A stretch of DNA of 64,000 bases from Tetradesmus obliquus. Its lineage: Eukaryota > Chlorophyta > Chlorophyceae > Sphaeropleales > Scenedesmaceae. Every line of letters starts with the position of its first letter. The stretch's first letter is position 1. Under the pieces are notes generated by a model that saw only the letters and a list, made by a program, of their open reading frames with translations, searched no databases and was not told the DNA's origin. The translations under genes and the position numbers were made by a program. Below, one piece after another: positions 45,850 to 58,380 of this stretch. Location: positions 7,006,001-7,070,000 of the forward strand of contig CP126193.1 in assembly GCA_030272155.1 (NCBI GenBank), given 5' to 3'.

Positions 45850-46982
45850 ATGCAGCAGCAGAGGGTGGAGGATGGGCCGAACCCGCTGGAGCTGGAGCTG
45901 TTTGAAGAGGTGAATCTATTGCAAATTGTTATGCATCGCACATGCAACTTAACTTGCGGTGCTCGTGCATTACCCTGCGATGGAAGGCCCTGCTGTGCAG
46001 CAGCAACTAGCGCCTCCTGCTGCAGCCAGGACATCACTATGTTGAGGTCTGTGCCTCCTTGACAGGGATTGTCTGATTTTGTTTGACTTCAAACATTCTG
46101 CTGTCTGCCTATTTCTGCAGGTTTGCTCTGCAAGCGCTGATGCTGCATCCTCCTTGAGCCGCTTGTGGAAGCAGTCGGCACATGCCAAGCTGCTGCAGCG
46201 GCCACCAAACGAGCACACCAGCGCCAAACACCCTCGCTTGTTTGTGAAAAGTATTGAGAAGGCCAAATTACTGGATGCGCAACTGAATCAAACATTCAAT
46301 GGCCAGAGCATGGGCGGCAGCCGAGAAGGCCTTCTGAGCTGCACCTTTGCCGCGCGGTGGCAACGCTTGCGCGGCTGCTGGTGTGGCTGCAGCAGCGGCC
46401 AGAGCTGCTGCAGCTGCCTGCACTGGCTGGACGTACAGCTGAGGTTGAAGATATCAGCAGCTGCTGTGCGCTGTGGTTATCCTGCAACCAAGGTACAACG
46501 CTGCTATGTGATGAACGAGCACATTTGGCAGCAGAACTACTGTAGTTCGACTGCTGGCACACAACAAAGCTTATAATGCAACAATGCCCTGTCCTCCATC
46601 TCTTCAGTGTGACTGCCAGTGTTGCTGTGAACTGTAACGTGTTGTTGATGATGGTGGTTGCAGCTGACATTGTTGCAGCCCTTAGGCCATGGATCTAGCG
46701 ACTACCCTGTCTTGGCAGCACTGCTAAACAAGAGCAACTGGGTTGGTGTCACAGCTGCCTGTTTCATCACCGCCTGTGCAGCAGTGCACGACACCTATCA
46801 TAGCTGCAGGGGGCAACCGCAACTACTACGCTGCTGGCCACACTTTGCGCCTAATGCCGGAAGCTTGTTGCCGTGCTCTCCCACTGCACCTGTTGCTGAC
46901 GCATGCCTGACCTGCACTCTGCATTTGCTTTGCCTGCAGCGCTTGAGACGCTGCTACAGCATCTCTGCGTGTGCCTGATCCA

Positions 46983-47022
<40 letters not shown>

Positions 47023-48907
47023 CTACTCCTGCAAGCAGCCGAGGAGCTAACCCAGTCAGGTGAGCAACGGGCTGATGCATGTCTGTCATTGCGAACATGC
47101 AGCAGCAGCCAATTGGCAGTTTGCTAGAGGCTCATGCAACTCTGTGTGTCATAGGTAACCAGCAGCAGCAGGAAGCAAGCAGTTCTGCAGGGTGAGCGAT
47201 AGCACCTGTGAAGCTAGTGAGCTGATGCCTCGACCTTTGAGCAGAGTGTATGTGAAGCTTGCTGCAGCAGCTGAAGACCTGAAACCCCTGCTGCTGCTGC
47301 TGCTGCTGCTGCCGCTGCAGGCTTGCTGCAGCAGCTGCCACACTTTGTGCAGCAGTCCGTGCAGCTCATCGCAGCAGCTGGGCAGCCACTGGCAAGCCTG
47401 CCCCCTAAGCACGACAGTGCGCATGATCAGGCTAGCAGTCAATGTGGTGACGCACAACGCATGTGCCATCATGTGTGTGCAAGCACCATGGGCAGCTGAG
47501 CTGCTGCAGCAGCTGCTGAACTTTGCAGCGGCTGCAGGGCTGCTGAAGGCTCTGCCGGGCGGCACAGCAGAGGCAGCAGCAGCTGCACGGCTGAGCCTGA
47601 GGACAAGCAGCAGCAGCAGCAGCAGCGGCAGCAGTACTGTGGGCAGCAGCATATACCCAGGCATCACAGCGACCACATCCAGCCTGTTTTGCTGGGGGCG
47701 TGGAGAACCTTATGAGCGCGGCTTGCTGTCTCAGCCTGTAGTGGCAGAGGTAGCCCTGCAGCTGCTCGCCATGCGCTGCCTCCACATGCAGCAGCAGCAG
47801 CAGGGTGGGGTGATGCAGCTGCTGAGCAAGCGCCTGCGTGCTGACGTACGGCAGCTGCTGCGGCTGCCGGGTGCGCGGCAGCGGCTCGCGCAGCTGCTGC
47901 CGGGTGATGCCTTCCTAGCGGCTCATGTTGAAGCAGTAAAAACAGCTGGGACCTTAGGTGTGTGTGAAGAGTATCTGCGGAGGATGGAATGCGGTGAAGC
48001 TGCTGACCTGATTGCAACACTGCAGCGCCACATCAACAGTTGCAGCAGCAGCTCGTCGGTGCTGTCTGCTGCTGCGCTGCAGCTGACAGTGGAGCTGCTG
48101 CTGCGGGCGTGTGTGGAGTGGCAGCGGCAGTACCTGCTGCTGCCAGCAGAGCAGCAGCAGCTGCTGCTGACGTGGGGAGCTGACTGCCAGGGCGATGGCG
48201 CCCCAGAGGCACTGCAAGAGGTCTGTGGGCAGGTGCAGCAAGCTCACAAGCTCCTGATCAACTGCTGCCGGCTGCTGCTGCAGCAGACGAGGGTGCTTTG
48301 GGCAAACCAGCGGTGGCAGACGCCGATGGAGCTGTTGCAGCAGGGAGGCGGGCAGGTGCTGCTGCTGGCCCTGACGCTGGCGATGCACTGCTGCAGCAGC
48401 CGCGGTTGCTCTCGGGGTTGGGGGGCGCAGCAGCTGCTGCTGGTGATCAAATCAGACATAGGTGAGGTGCTGGACGGCACAGGTGTTGCATGCAATGAGC
48501 CTGCTACAAGATCATATAGTGCAAAAATCTGCAACAGTGGTGGTGTGGACAACGTGCCGTGCAGCGGGTGTGAGTGCTGCAGGCCCTGCAATGCAGGGTC
48601 GTGCATGCAGCTGCCTGAAGGCCAGAGGGAGGTTGCAGGTGTGTGGACAACGTGCCGTGCAGCGGGTGTGAGTGCAGCAGGGATGTGCATGCAGCCCTGC
48701 GCAGCTGTCTGAGGCCAACTTCACCTTGAATGGGGTCTCTTATGTCGCTCTGTATGCTCTGGCGACCTTAGCAGGGGATGGCTTGTGTGCAGCGTGACTG
48801 AAGTTCAGCCTGTTGGACTTGCTGGCAGCTGCTGGGCTCTGGACCCGCTTGGTGCTGCTAGACCCCGCGTTGAACCTGTTGTGCTGCTGCTTCTGCTGCT
48901 ACTGCTG

Positions 48908-48947
<40 letters not shown>

Positions 48948-49338
48948 GCAGGTCCAAAGGAGGGCGCATTATGCGTTGGCCAGGAGCTGTTCACCAGCCA
49001 GCTGGCGCGACAGCACCCGGTGCCCTTCTTCCAGTTCCTGGACATCTGCGCGAGGTCGGGGCGGCTGACAGCAGAGCACACCCTGCCTTTTGTTAATGTG
49101 CTGGTTCACGGTTGTGCCAAGGTCGGCACCAAAGGGCTGGCAGAGCTGCTGAGCAGCCCCGCAGCAGCAGCGGCACTGGGCTCGGCGCTGGGCAGCAGCC
49201 TGAAGCTGTGTTCGCTGCACATCAGAGGTGAAGTGGGCAGCAAGGTTGAGGACACAAGCGGCTGCCTGCTGTAGCCTCAGCAGCTAGCGCAGGCCCTCAA
49301 GAGGCTGAGCAGCGTGCTGCAGCCCGCAGTGTGGGATG

Positions 49339-49373
<35 letters not shown>

Positions 49374-49759
49374 GCAGTGGAGCAGCCTGCTGGCGCTGCT
49401 TCTGGAGAGCGTAGCAGCGCCAGTGTGAGCAGCAACAGCAGCAGCAGCAGCAGCAGTAATGAGCAGGCCAGGGCCAGCGCTGTGTATCTATCGGTGCTGC
49501 TGTGCCGGGGCCTTGTGTCGCTGCATGAGGCTGCTGTGTGGCTGCCTGCAGAACTGTCATGGGAGGGGCACAGGGGGATCACTGGCTACAGCTTTGAGCT
49601 GCAGTACTTGCAGGGAGTGCTGCAGGTGTTCACTGACCTGCATGCCACGCTGCAGCTGTGCCTGCCCGGCCTGCATGCAGCCGGCACTGGAGGTAGCTGC
49701 GAGTCATCATCGGCAGCAGCAGCGGCAGAAGCAGAACCAGCAGTTTGTCCTGCTGGGCA

Positions 49760-49793
<34 letters not shown>

Positions 49794-50240
49794 GCTGTGT
49801 GCTGGCAGTACCTGCTGCGGCTGCATGAGTCGCGCAAGCTGGCGGCTGCAGGTGCAGCCTTCAGCAGCAGCTGGGATGCAGGTGCCGTTGCTGCACTGCT
49901 GCAGCTGCCAGCAATTGAGCAGGTTGCTAGGAACAGCACCAAAGCCGAATTCCAGGGAGCGGTATCTAATCACCAAGAACAGGTTCGACGTATGCGGCAG
50001 CTGTATCAGGATGCACTAACTTTCTGCAGGGCGCTGACGGCTGTTGCGCCGCTGCCTGTGGTGTGCAACAACCCCGGGTGTGGCGAGCTGCGTGGTGTGT
50101 CAGAGGCGGCAGCTGCGCGGCACATATGCGCTGGCTGCGGGTGCCGCTACTGCAGTGCTGCCTGTCAGGCTGCTGGCCGGAGGAGCCACAAGAAGGGCTG
50201 CAGGCGCATGGCGGCATGCGGGATGAGGGTGGACGGCTGA
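45850..50240 (+). pseudogene. MYND zinc-finger gene, array copy 2 (frameshifts and a nonsense codon)
   Basis: It has the same five-exon layout as copy 1: 45850-45909, 46121-46492, 46940-47059, 47321-48461 and 48952-50240. Exons 1 and 3 have the identical lengths 60 and 120 nt. Exon 2 lacks 4 nt relative to copies 1 and 4 near 46356, where GCGCGG runs straight into TGGCAACG. The frame of exon 4 changes at about 47395-47412, in ACTGGCAAGCCTGCC. Exon 5 contains an in-frame TAG at 49272-49274, after which the homologous frame continues (QQLAQALKRLSSVLQP). The MYND finger itself is intact (CNNPGC, then CAGCGCRYCSAAC, and HKKGC). Single indels could be assembly errors, but three separate lesions point to a recent pseudogene. 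Confidence 0.82.
48540..48690 (+). repeat. Tandem duplication in intron 4 of MYND copy 2
   Basis: GTGTGGACAACGTGCCGTGC and AGCGGGTGTGAGTGC occur at 48543 and again at 48641, an offset of 98 bp, matching the echo length range of the window. Confidence 0.8.
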
Positions 50241-51018
50241 TGAAGGGTTGTGCCTGCTGTGCACTGCAGCCGTGGCAGGCTGGCTGAAAAGAAGCATTCA
50301 CATTGTGGAAGTTACAAGAGTAACCTCGCCCGTTCATTCTTGGACGGAGCGCAAGCATGCTTCCTGTTCTGTACATCACACTGTGTAGGGGCAGCCAGCC
50401 TGCTGAGCACTGCTGGTGACCAGTGCGCTAGCGCTGACGCGAAACTTGCTGTTCGGTTGATCCAGTGAAACAGCTTGGAGCTGTTTTTCTACTTATGCGT
50501 CAAATAACTAAAAGTTCATACTCGACAGCACTGCAAGACAGTTGAGGTAGCCCTGGGGTCCCCAGGCAGAAGCTGTTCATGATGCAGAACCCTCAGGTCA
50601 GGGCTGTCAGCACTTGAAGCACTCAGTCGGAGTGGTTACTCATGCCGTACAATGGCCGCTTGTTGACTTTAGTCTGAACATAGTCAAATGTGACACCTTT
50701 CGTGCCCATTCAATCGCTGTGCGTGCGTTCCTGCTGGTCCCCGCTCGATGACACTGCAACGGCAACGTGTACAGCTTTCTGCAGCTGGTCCCTGAAAACA
50801 TATAAACTTGCACATTTAGCTTTGTGTGTGCATACCACAAAAGCAGCGGAAGCAAGCATCTGGATGAGGGCTACGGCTGGCACCAGAGCTCTAATGGACA
50901 CTGCATGCAGCACAGTTTCTGATTTTGCACTCGAGACACGGCACATAATTTCAGGGGTAAGGCGTGCATCCTGTTCTGCGATAAGCTGATCCCCAGGGCC
51001 TGCTGCCAGCATCATCAT

Positions 51019-51058
<40 letters not shown>

Positions 51059-51215
51059 GCAGCAGCAGCATTGCTGCATGACTCTCCTGCATCTTCAACT
51101 TCAAGTACTTACTCCACGTTGCCGTCAACAATGTTGACACCACAGTAAGCAACACCGTCCACTGCTCAGCCTAGCTGATGGGGACTATTTAGCAGTGTTG
51201 GTTCTCTCTTTGCAG
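50241..51215. other. Intergenic, MYND copy 2 to copy 3
   Basis: No first exon for copy 3 can be found. An ATC microsatellite of about nine units lies at 51011-51038, followed by a short CAG tract. The open frame on the minus strand that begins with Met repeats is produced by this microsatellite and is not credible as a gene. Confidence 0.5.
51011..51038. repeat. ATC microsatellite
   Basis: About nine perfect ATC units, the longest non-CTG triplet tract seen here. Confidence 0.9.
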
Positions 51216-52120
51216 GTGTGCGGCGAGTGTGCTGCTATCGGAAACAACATCCGCCGCCTGTGGCGGCAGCCATTACAGGTGGAGCTTCTGCAGCGGCCGC
51301 CAGCACAGCCCTGCAGCGCATATCATGCTGCAGCGCTTCAAGCAACGGCGCAAACAGCTAGCAACATCACTGGAGTCATTCGAGATCTACAGCGCAGCTT
51401 GGACACCTACAGGCAGAGTGGCGTTGAGCAGCCGGTTCAGGAGTACCTAGACAGAAGCTCTGCGTCTCGCACTGCGGCAGTTTTGGCACAGCTGCTGGTG
51501 TGGCTTCAGCAGTCGCCGGAGGCGCTACAGCTGCCCGCACTGGGGGCGGCACATTGCAGCAACGCAGATGTCAATGCTTCAGCAGCAGTCAGCAGCAGCA
51601 GCAGTGGTGGCAGCAGCAGCAACACCACCAGCTCAGATGGCAGTGCTGCAGCAGCAGTCAGCAGCAGCAGTCAGCAGCAGCAGCACCGGCAGTGGTGGCA
51701 GCAGCAGCAGCAGCACCACCAGCTCTGTGCATGGCGAGCTGTGGCAAGCGTGCACCACAGGTGGGGTGCAGCAGCGCATCAGCCGCAGTCGACTATATTA
51801 ATTAATGTGGTGTGCACTAGCGCAACCGCTGCAGTGCTGCGCTGTGCTCCTCCATGCTCAATGTGCAATGTGTGGGGGTTAGCAGCACAGCCGCACGCTG
51901 ACTCATGAGAGATTGTCGGATCACTCCCCACACAACACACCCGCATGGCCCAAGCAGTTGGCAGGCGTATGTGATTGTGATGCACCAGTGCACCAACAGT
52001 AACGCAGTTACACTGGGCTAAACATCGCTGCATCATGTTGCAGTGCGCGCTGCAGCTGCACACCTGGCATAGGGGGTGCTGGCGTCCATGTGCTGCACAT
52101 GAGGTGCTTTTCACACACAA

Positions 52121-52171
<51 letters not shown>

Positions 52172-54575
52172 CCTGTGCCGGCTGGTGTGTGCAGCGCTGT
52201 GCGCTGTGCTGGAGTGTGCACTGAGCTTAGAGGCTGAAGACCTACCAGGGCAGCATCAGGCGCTCACTCAGCTCGACAAGCAGCTCACCCAAACAGGTGA
52301 GGCTGTACTGCACACGACAGTGGAGGACTTGCACTGCAGCGTTGCGCAGGCAGGGCCTAGCAACATGTGGCCAGCCAGTTGAGCTGCTCATGCAGCTGGA
52401 TGAGGAGCTGACCCAGTCAGGTGATGCGAGTGGCAGCTGCCCTTTCTGAGGACTGTTTGTAGCCCTTTCGCTGCCACGCTCAGTTCATGCAAAGCCCGGC
52501 CGCCACCTTCCTGATGTGCTGTGTCAACCGCCACATCTGCCTGCTGTACGCCATGCTGTTGTGCTCAACATCTTGCCGCAGGCCTGCTGCAGCAGCTGCC
52601 AGGCTTCCTGTCAAAGGCATCTCAACACCTCGTCGGGTGCAGCCAGACAGCAGTGTGCAAGCCCATGGCTGCAGCATTACAGCTGCTGAGGCTGCTCCCC
52701 ACATTGCATACCACCGACTCCTGCAGCCACACATATGGGGCTGCTTTCTGGACATGGGCAGAGGAGGCTGTGCTGCAGCTGGTGAAGTTTGCAGCAGTTG
52801 CAGGCTTGCTGCGGGCCTCTCCGGGTGTGAGTGCGGCTGCGGCAGCGGCAATGTTCAACAGATCGGCTGGCAGCAGCAGCAGCAGCGGCAGCAGCAGCAG
52901 CAGCAGCGGCGGCGAGGCGCCGGATGCGATGACAAAGCAGGTGTGTGATGACATCCGGGACATCCCGAAGCGTCTGATTGCTGTTGCGCTGAGGTTGATG
53001 CTGCCTGTGAGCTCCCAAGGGGCCTGCAGGTGCCGCAAGTTCCTTGCACAGCCAACAGTGACGGCGTGCGTGCTGCAGCTGCGGGCAACACACTGCGTGT
53101 GGCTGCACAAGCAGCATGTGCAGTACCAGCAGCAGCAGCTGCAGCAGCAGCAGCAGCGGCGGCAGCTGGGCAGGCGCATGCGCGGCGATCTGCTGCTGCT
53201 GCCAAGCCCGCAGCAGCAGCTGCAGCAGCTGCTGCCAGGTGATGCATTCCTTGCTGCTGCAAACAGTCTCGCGTCACCAGATGATGTGAAGCGTGCACTA
53301 CGTGAAATGACGCTTTGCCTTGATGCGTCGGATGTCAGAATCAATGGCATCAGCAGCAGCAGCAGCAGCAGCGGCTATGCCAAGCTGTCTGCGGCTGTGC
53401 TGCAGCTGCTGGTGCAGCTGCTGCTGCGGGCTGCTTGTCACTGGCAGCAGTGCTACTACAGCCTGACAGAGCAGCAGCAGGCGCTGCTACAGTTAGATGA
53501 TGAAGCAGCGATCGACATTGAAGAGATGCAGAGCTTACACCAGGCACACAATGCACTGTCGCCTGCTCAAGATCTGCTTCTGTGGTGCAGCCGAGTGCTG
53601 CACACGCAGATCAGTGCACTGTGGGCCAGTGTGCAGTGGCAGCCGCAGATGCAGCTGCTGCAGCAGGGTGGCGGGCAGGTGCTGCTGCAGGGCCTGAGCC
53701 TGGCGGTGCACTGCGGCAGCCTGGACGCGCGGCTGTTTATGGAAGAAGAGGGACAGCACATGAGTGTGTCTCAGCTGATGGAGACAGTGCAGCTTTGGAT
53801 GGCAGGTATGTGGCTTTCAGATTTTCATGGCTGAACCCTGAACTGCGTGACCTGAAGGGAACGAGGACACTAGTGCTGCAGGAGACCTCTAGACATACAG
53901 TGGAAGCATGTCAGGGCGCAAGGTCAGTGGGGCCATGCCACATGTGCCTGGTGTGCGCTGCTGGTTGATAAGCGCCGTAGCACACAGTTGTTGTCTTTGT
54001 ATTCTTGTGATCCATCACAGCAAGATCAGCATGCACTATCCAGAGGTTTGTACATCAGGAAACAAACAACACTGACTTGCACCGTTTTTGCATCTTGTGC
54101 TGAATTTGTTCCCTTGCCGCAACGGCATGCAGACGACGATGAGAGTGCAGCAACATACACCCGCCGTGAGCTGTTCACCAGCCAGCTGGCGCGCAAGCAC
54201 CCGGTGCAATTCTTCCAGTTCCTGGACGCCTGCGCGAGGTCAGAGCACCTGCAACCGCTTCTGAACATCGTGCCGCTGCTGCAGCTGTTTCAGAATGGCA
54301 GCAGCAGGATCGGCACCAAGGGGCTGGCAGAGCTGCTGAGCAGCCCTGCAGCAACAGCAGCACTGGGCTCGGCGCTGGCCAGCATAACGAAGCTGTGTGC
54401 GGCAGTCGAGGCGGTATGGAGCACCAAAAACAGCACCAGAAACACCGGAAGATGGTGAGGAGTGCAGTGAAGAGCAAGATGATCTACCAACTGCGTTTTA
54501 CATTATGGGTGCTGGTGTGCTGCTGCCAGTGCTGGCGCACTTTGGCCGGCTGCTGATCCCGGCGATTGAGGCAGC

Positions 54576-54646
<71 letters not shown>

Positions 54647-55547
54647 GTGATCAAGCCAGGGCCAGTGCTGTGTTCTTGACAGTGCTGATCGCGCGCGGCC
54701 TTGCTGCATGGCTTGGGCGCAGCATTTGCAGAGCTTCCAGGTGCAGCGGCTGCAGGCCTGATTCAAAAAGGGCTGGCGGATGATGCAGCAGCGGAGCCAG
54801 TCAACGTCACAGCACAGATGTTGTGGCAGAAGACGATGGCAAACATGGTGCGGGTGTGGCACTCGATGTTTGCAGTGTACGCTCAGGTGTATCAGCTGGG
54901 CCCGCAAGAGCAAGGGCAGCAGCAGCTACAGCAGCAGTAGTAGCAGCAGGATGCAGGGCTTTCTCAGGCATGCATTCCAAGCTCCACAGAAGGAGCAGCA
55001 GCAGCAGGAGATGCAGTGACGCAGTCCGTACCAACAGAGCTGAACCAGGGTCACCACAGCAGCAGCAGCAGCAGCAGCAGCGGCAGCAGTAGCCAGCCTG
55101 TCCGCTGGCAGCACCTGCTGCGGCTGCATGAGTCGCGCAAGCTGGCGGCTGCAGCTGCAGCCTACCAGCAGCAGTGGAACCAAGATAGGGTCACTGCACT
55201 GCTAGACAGCATTGATGCAAAGCTGGAAGCCCTGGCGACAGACAGGTCTTTTGGAGAGCCATATGCAGCTGCACTTAGCAGCGAGGCCATGGCAGAGGTA
55301 CAGCAGGCGTATCATGATGCATTGGTTGTTTGCAGGACGCTGGCAGCTGTTGCGCCGCTGCCTGTGGTGTGCAACAACCCCGGGTGTGTTGAGCTGCGTG
55401 GTGTGTCGGAGGCGGCAGCTGCGCGGCACGTGTGCGGGGTGCGGCTGCCGCTACTGCAGTGCTGCCTGCCAGGCTGCTGGTTGGAGGAGCCACAAGAAGG
55501 GCTGCAGGCGCATGGCAGCACGCTGGATGAGGGTGGAGGGCAGGTAG
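51216..55547 (+). pseudogene. MYND zinc-finger gene, array copy 3 (degenerate)
   Basis: The recognisable exons are 51216-51760 (exon 2), 52195-52296 (exon 3), 52582-53805 (exon 4, frame intact) and 54133 onward (exon 5). Exon 2 has been lengthened by CAG expansion, and its end no longer matches the phase of exon 3. Exon 5 stops early at 54458. Homologous sequence then continues in a second frame (GVLLPVLAHFGRLLIP), and in a third from about 54700 that ends in TAG. The MYND finger is broken by a 2-bp loss near 55433, where GTGTGTGCGG of the other copies is GTGTGCGG. The finger landmarks CAGCGCRYCSAAC and SHKKGC persist in the other frame up to 55547. No exon 1 was found. This is the most decayed of the four copies. 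Confidence 0.85.
52380..52426 (+). repeat. Exon-3 echo in MYND copy 3
   Basis: GCTGGATGAGGAGCTGACCC and AGTCAGGTGA repeat the end of exon 3 and its donor, about 125 bp downstream of the donor at 52297. The copy matches the exon-3 end of MYND copy 2 (EELTQSG) better than its own. Confidence 0.75.
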
Positions 55548-56235
55548 ATGGTTCAATGGTGCAGCTGCTGTTGTATATCAGCCTGATGACCAGAGGGTGC
55601 TTCAGAGGCTGTGCAGCAGCAGCAGCAGGAGCAGCAGCAGCAGCAGCAGCAACAACATCAATGATTGTGTGCTGATGAGCCTGTATGTTGTGTACATCAT
55701 GCAAATGATTTGCTTAACCCGTGTGTCGCGCTCTCACGCCAGATGTGAAGAGTCATCATCATCATCACGCCAGATGTGAAGAGTGTGGTGGTGTTCTGGT
55801 AAATGAGTCAGAATGCGACCTGAGAACATGACGAGACTGGCTGTGCGAGTGCCGGCGTAGGTTTCAAAGTGTTTCCTGCAACTATTTGCACCCAGTTGTC
55901 AGGCCCTGGTGTGCGCTGGGGTCCTAGCCGGACACAGATACACAGCTGCTGCAATGCAGACACTGTTCATATGCTTGCCTTCCTTGCTTTGTTGGCGTGC
56001 AGTCATGTGAAAAAAGGATCAAACTGTATGATTCATTTAAAGCGGGAGTGAGTGTGCAGGGGACTGCACAGCTTTCGGTCAGAAACAGTCAGTGCGCTGT
56101 CACGTGACAGTCAGAAAGATTGTTCCTGACATATTCTGCTTGCCTGTTTCATGTGGTCCGTTGTGTGCATTATAGCTCGTGTACAGTTTTAAGGGTACAA
56201 GTCACGCGTTTGATCACTTCAAGGCAGCTGTTGCC
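55548..56235. other. Intergenic after MYND copy 3
   Basis: A short CAG tract at 55612-55650, a 27-bp repeat (CACGCCAGATGTGAAGAGT) at 55735-55785, and nothing else recognised. Confidence 0.45.
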
Positions 56236-57740
56236 ATGGCCCCCCAAAGTTCCTCCTCTTGCTCTGTGGCAGCATCGCTCGCCTGCTGCTTGCTGATCGC
56301 TTTCTGTATCTGCTGCAACGGTCAAGATGTGGAAATATCTTCTATTACGCTGCCACTCGATCCCAGCGACTTCCCAGAGCTTACAGACAGGCTGCCCACT
56401 CCTAAAGAAGGCTGGAGCTTCGCGAACACGAAGGACCTCACCTCTTCCAGGCTCGATACCACGACCGGAGTCATCAGGCTAATTATAAAGTGAGTCGCCA
56501 GCTGTCCATGGCAGCAGGCACTAGCGAAATCGCATCGAAGCAGTAGCTCGTACATGCCTGCTGACGCCCAGCCAGTGCCATGATCCAAACCACGGCCTTG
56601 TGCGGGGTGTTGCAGCGGGCGCCGCTATCTCTGTACGAACGCATTGAGCGCACTTTGATCTAAACATTCCGGCGTTTCAGCTCGCAGCAGGCAGCGTTGT
56701 GAGGCGCCAAGTGGCCAATACACCTGCGGCAACACTGCTGCATCACACTCAGCATGCGCATGAAGCAATCACAATCACTGTTGCAGATGCAGCACCATGC
56801 ATCAGTCCTCCTATACACATGCAGTCGAGGGGCGTGACCACACCCTTTCATTACGCTGTGAATGTAGCACTTGCATCTCGTGACTGTGGTGGTGGTGCTG
56901 CTGCTGCTGCTGCCTGCAGGCATCGCCTGGTCAAAGGCGTCACCGCTGACGCAGTCTACTGGCTGTACCGCAACCTGCACAAACGAGTGAAGTACCCACC
57001 CAGTGACGCTACAGCCAAAGACATACCACTCTTTCAGCTGCTACATCCAGTGGACCACCTGTCAATGAAGTGCACAACTTGCATTGGGGCAAAAGATCGC
57101 ATTGAGGCTGGATCCTCACTTGACTTCATCGAGCTGCAAATGACAAAGTGTCGGGTGGCACCAATCCCCTTTTGGAACTGCAGCGATGCAGTTACAGGCA
57201 AAGACATGCGGGTTGGCTTTGTGAAAGGCGATCCTAAGGATGATTGGTATCTGAAGTATCTGCCCACCAGGGTCACCAATACTGTCCTGCAGCTCAGTAT
57301 CACGGGCTACAAAGCATTCGGTGAGGCTGCTGCTTGTGTTGCCAAGTTGTTTCACAGGCAGGCAATGCGCAACACACTGCACATATGCAGTTGTTTGTGG
57401 TTGTCCGAAGCAGCGCGGAGTGCACAGACTAGGCAGTGACAGCAAAGGCAGTCCTGCGCACCAGGGTTGCTGCAATGGCAGCTATGGCACGGCATCTAGA
57501 CACAGTCACACATGGTCTGCTGCAGCAGCGCCAAGCAGCATTGTGCGTGCTGTTGCATCTGTCTGCCGCGTGCACATGTGCAGCTGTGCATCTGTCATGT
57601 GTGAATTCTTTTAGTTTAAATGTGTTGACTGTTCGCCCAGCATACCGACCCAGCCCAGGCCTGCTGCAGCTGCTGAGCAGACTATGTCCATGCATTAGCG
57701 CTGCAAGTAACGCAGCTTGCTGCATAGCAAGTCAACATGC

Positions 57741-57789
<49 letters not shown>

Positions 57790-58150
57790 TTGCTGCTGCT
57801 GGCCTGCAGGTTCGACAGAGGGCTACAAAATCTCGTATGTGTCTCATGACTTTGCAAATGCCACAGATGCTCAGGGCGCTCACATTGGCCTGAACGTAAC
57901 CACCACAGTGCGCGTCGGCATGCTGAAACCCGGCGCCCCAGGCACAAATGAAATGATTTACGACATCAGCAACAGCTCCTTCCCTCTGGTAAATGGCCAG
58001 ATCAGAAACAGGCTCCTGGGAAACACAGATGTTGGCAGCACCAGGAAGATCGGAAGGGGCCAGATGCTGCACAGCATCCAGGAGTGGCAGAACCTGGCCA
58101 ACTGGCTGCAGCCTGTGTGGGCCGCCAACAAAGCCAAAATGCCTGCATAG
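56236..58150 (+). CDS. Secreted protein of unknown function inside the MYND array
   Basis: Three exons: 56236-56489, 56920-57320 and 57810-58150, in matching phases (332 codons with stop, 331 aa). A leader (VAASLACCLLIAFCICC) predicts entry to the secretory pathway. The mature part contains PLDPSDFPELTDRLPTP, VYWLYRNLHKRVKYP, LFQLLHPVDHLSM, DWYLKYLPTRVTNTVLQLSI, YVSHDFANATDAQGAHIGLN and MLHSIQEWQNLANWLQPVW. The HPxDH and HIGLN segments give a weak impression of the DAPG-hydrolase (PhlG-like) family, which cleaves carbon-carbon bonds with zinc, but I would not assign it without a profile search. Exons 2 and 3 follow introns that end in CTG tracts. The stop at 58150 coincides with the border of a 133-bp tandem repeat, so the original C-terminus may have been different. 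Confidence 0.78.
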
Positions 58151-58372
58151 GCTGACAAGGCATGTCAAGAACGTCACGAGGATTGGCACAGGCATGCTGC
58201 TGCACAGCATCCAGGAATGGCAGAACCTGGCAAACTGGCTGCAGCCTGTGTGGGCCGCCACAAAGCCAGAATGCCTGCATAGGCTGACAAGGCATGTCAA
58301 GAACATCAGGAGGATTGGCTCTGGCATGTTGCTGCACAGCATCCAGGAGTGGCAGCACCTGGCAAACAGACA
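58037..58372 (+). repeat. 133-bp tandem repeat at the 3' end of the 56236 gene (three copies)
   Basis: CTGCACAGCATCCAGGAGTG, then codons for NLANWLQPVWAA, are present at 58068, 58201 and 58333, spaced 133 and 132 bp. The first copy is coding. The second and third lie past the stop and include GCTGACAAGGCATGTCAAGA at their borders. They are 84-95% alike by eye, which suggests recent duplication. Confidence 0.9.
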
Positions 58373-58380
58373 TGTCTAAG

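Noticed and set aside
49229-49283. A short intron removing the in-frame TAG in MYND copy 2
   Set aside because: A 55-nt GTGAAG...CTCAG interval could be drawn, but copy 1 has continuous exon there and the intron would be far shorter than any other in the window.
50710-51036. Minus-strand frame starting with nine Met
   Set aside because: The Met run is the ATC microsatellite read in reverse; no domain and no paralogue elsewhere in the array.
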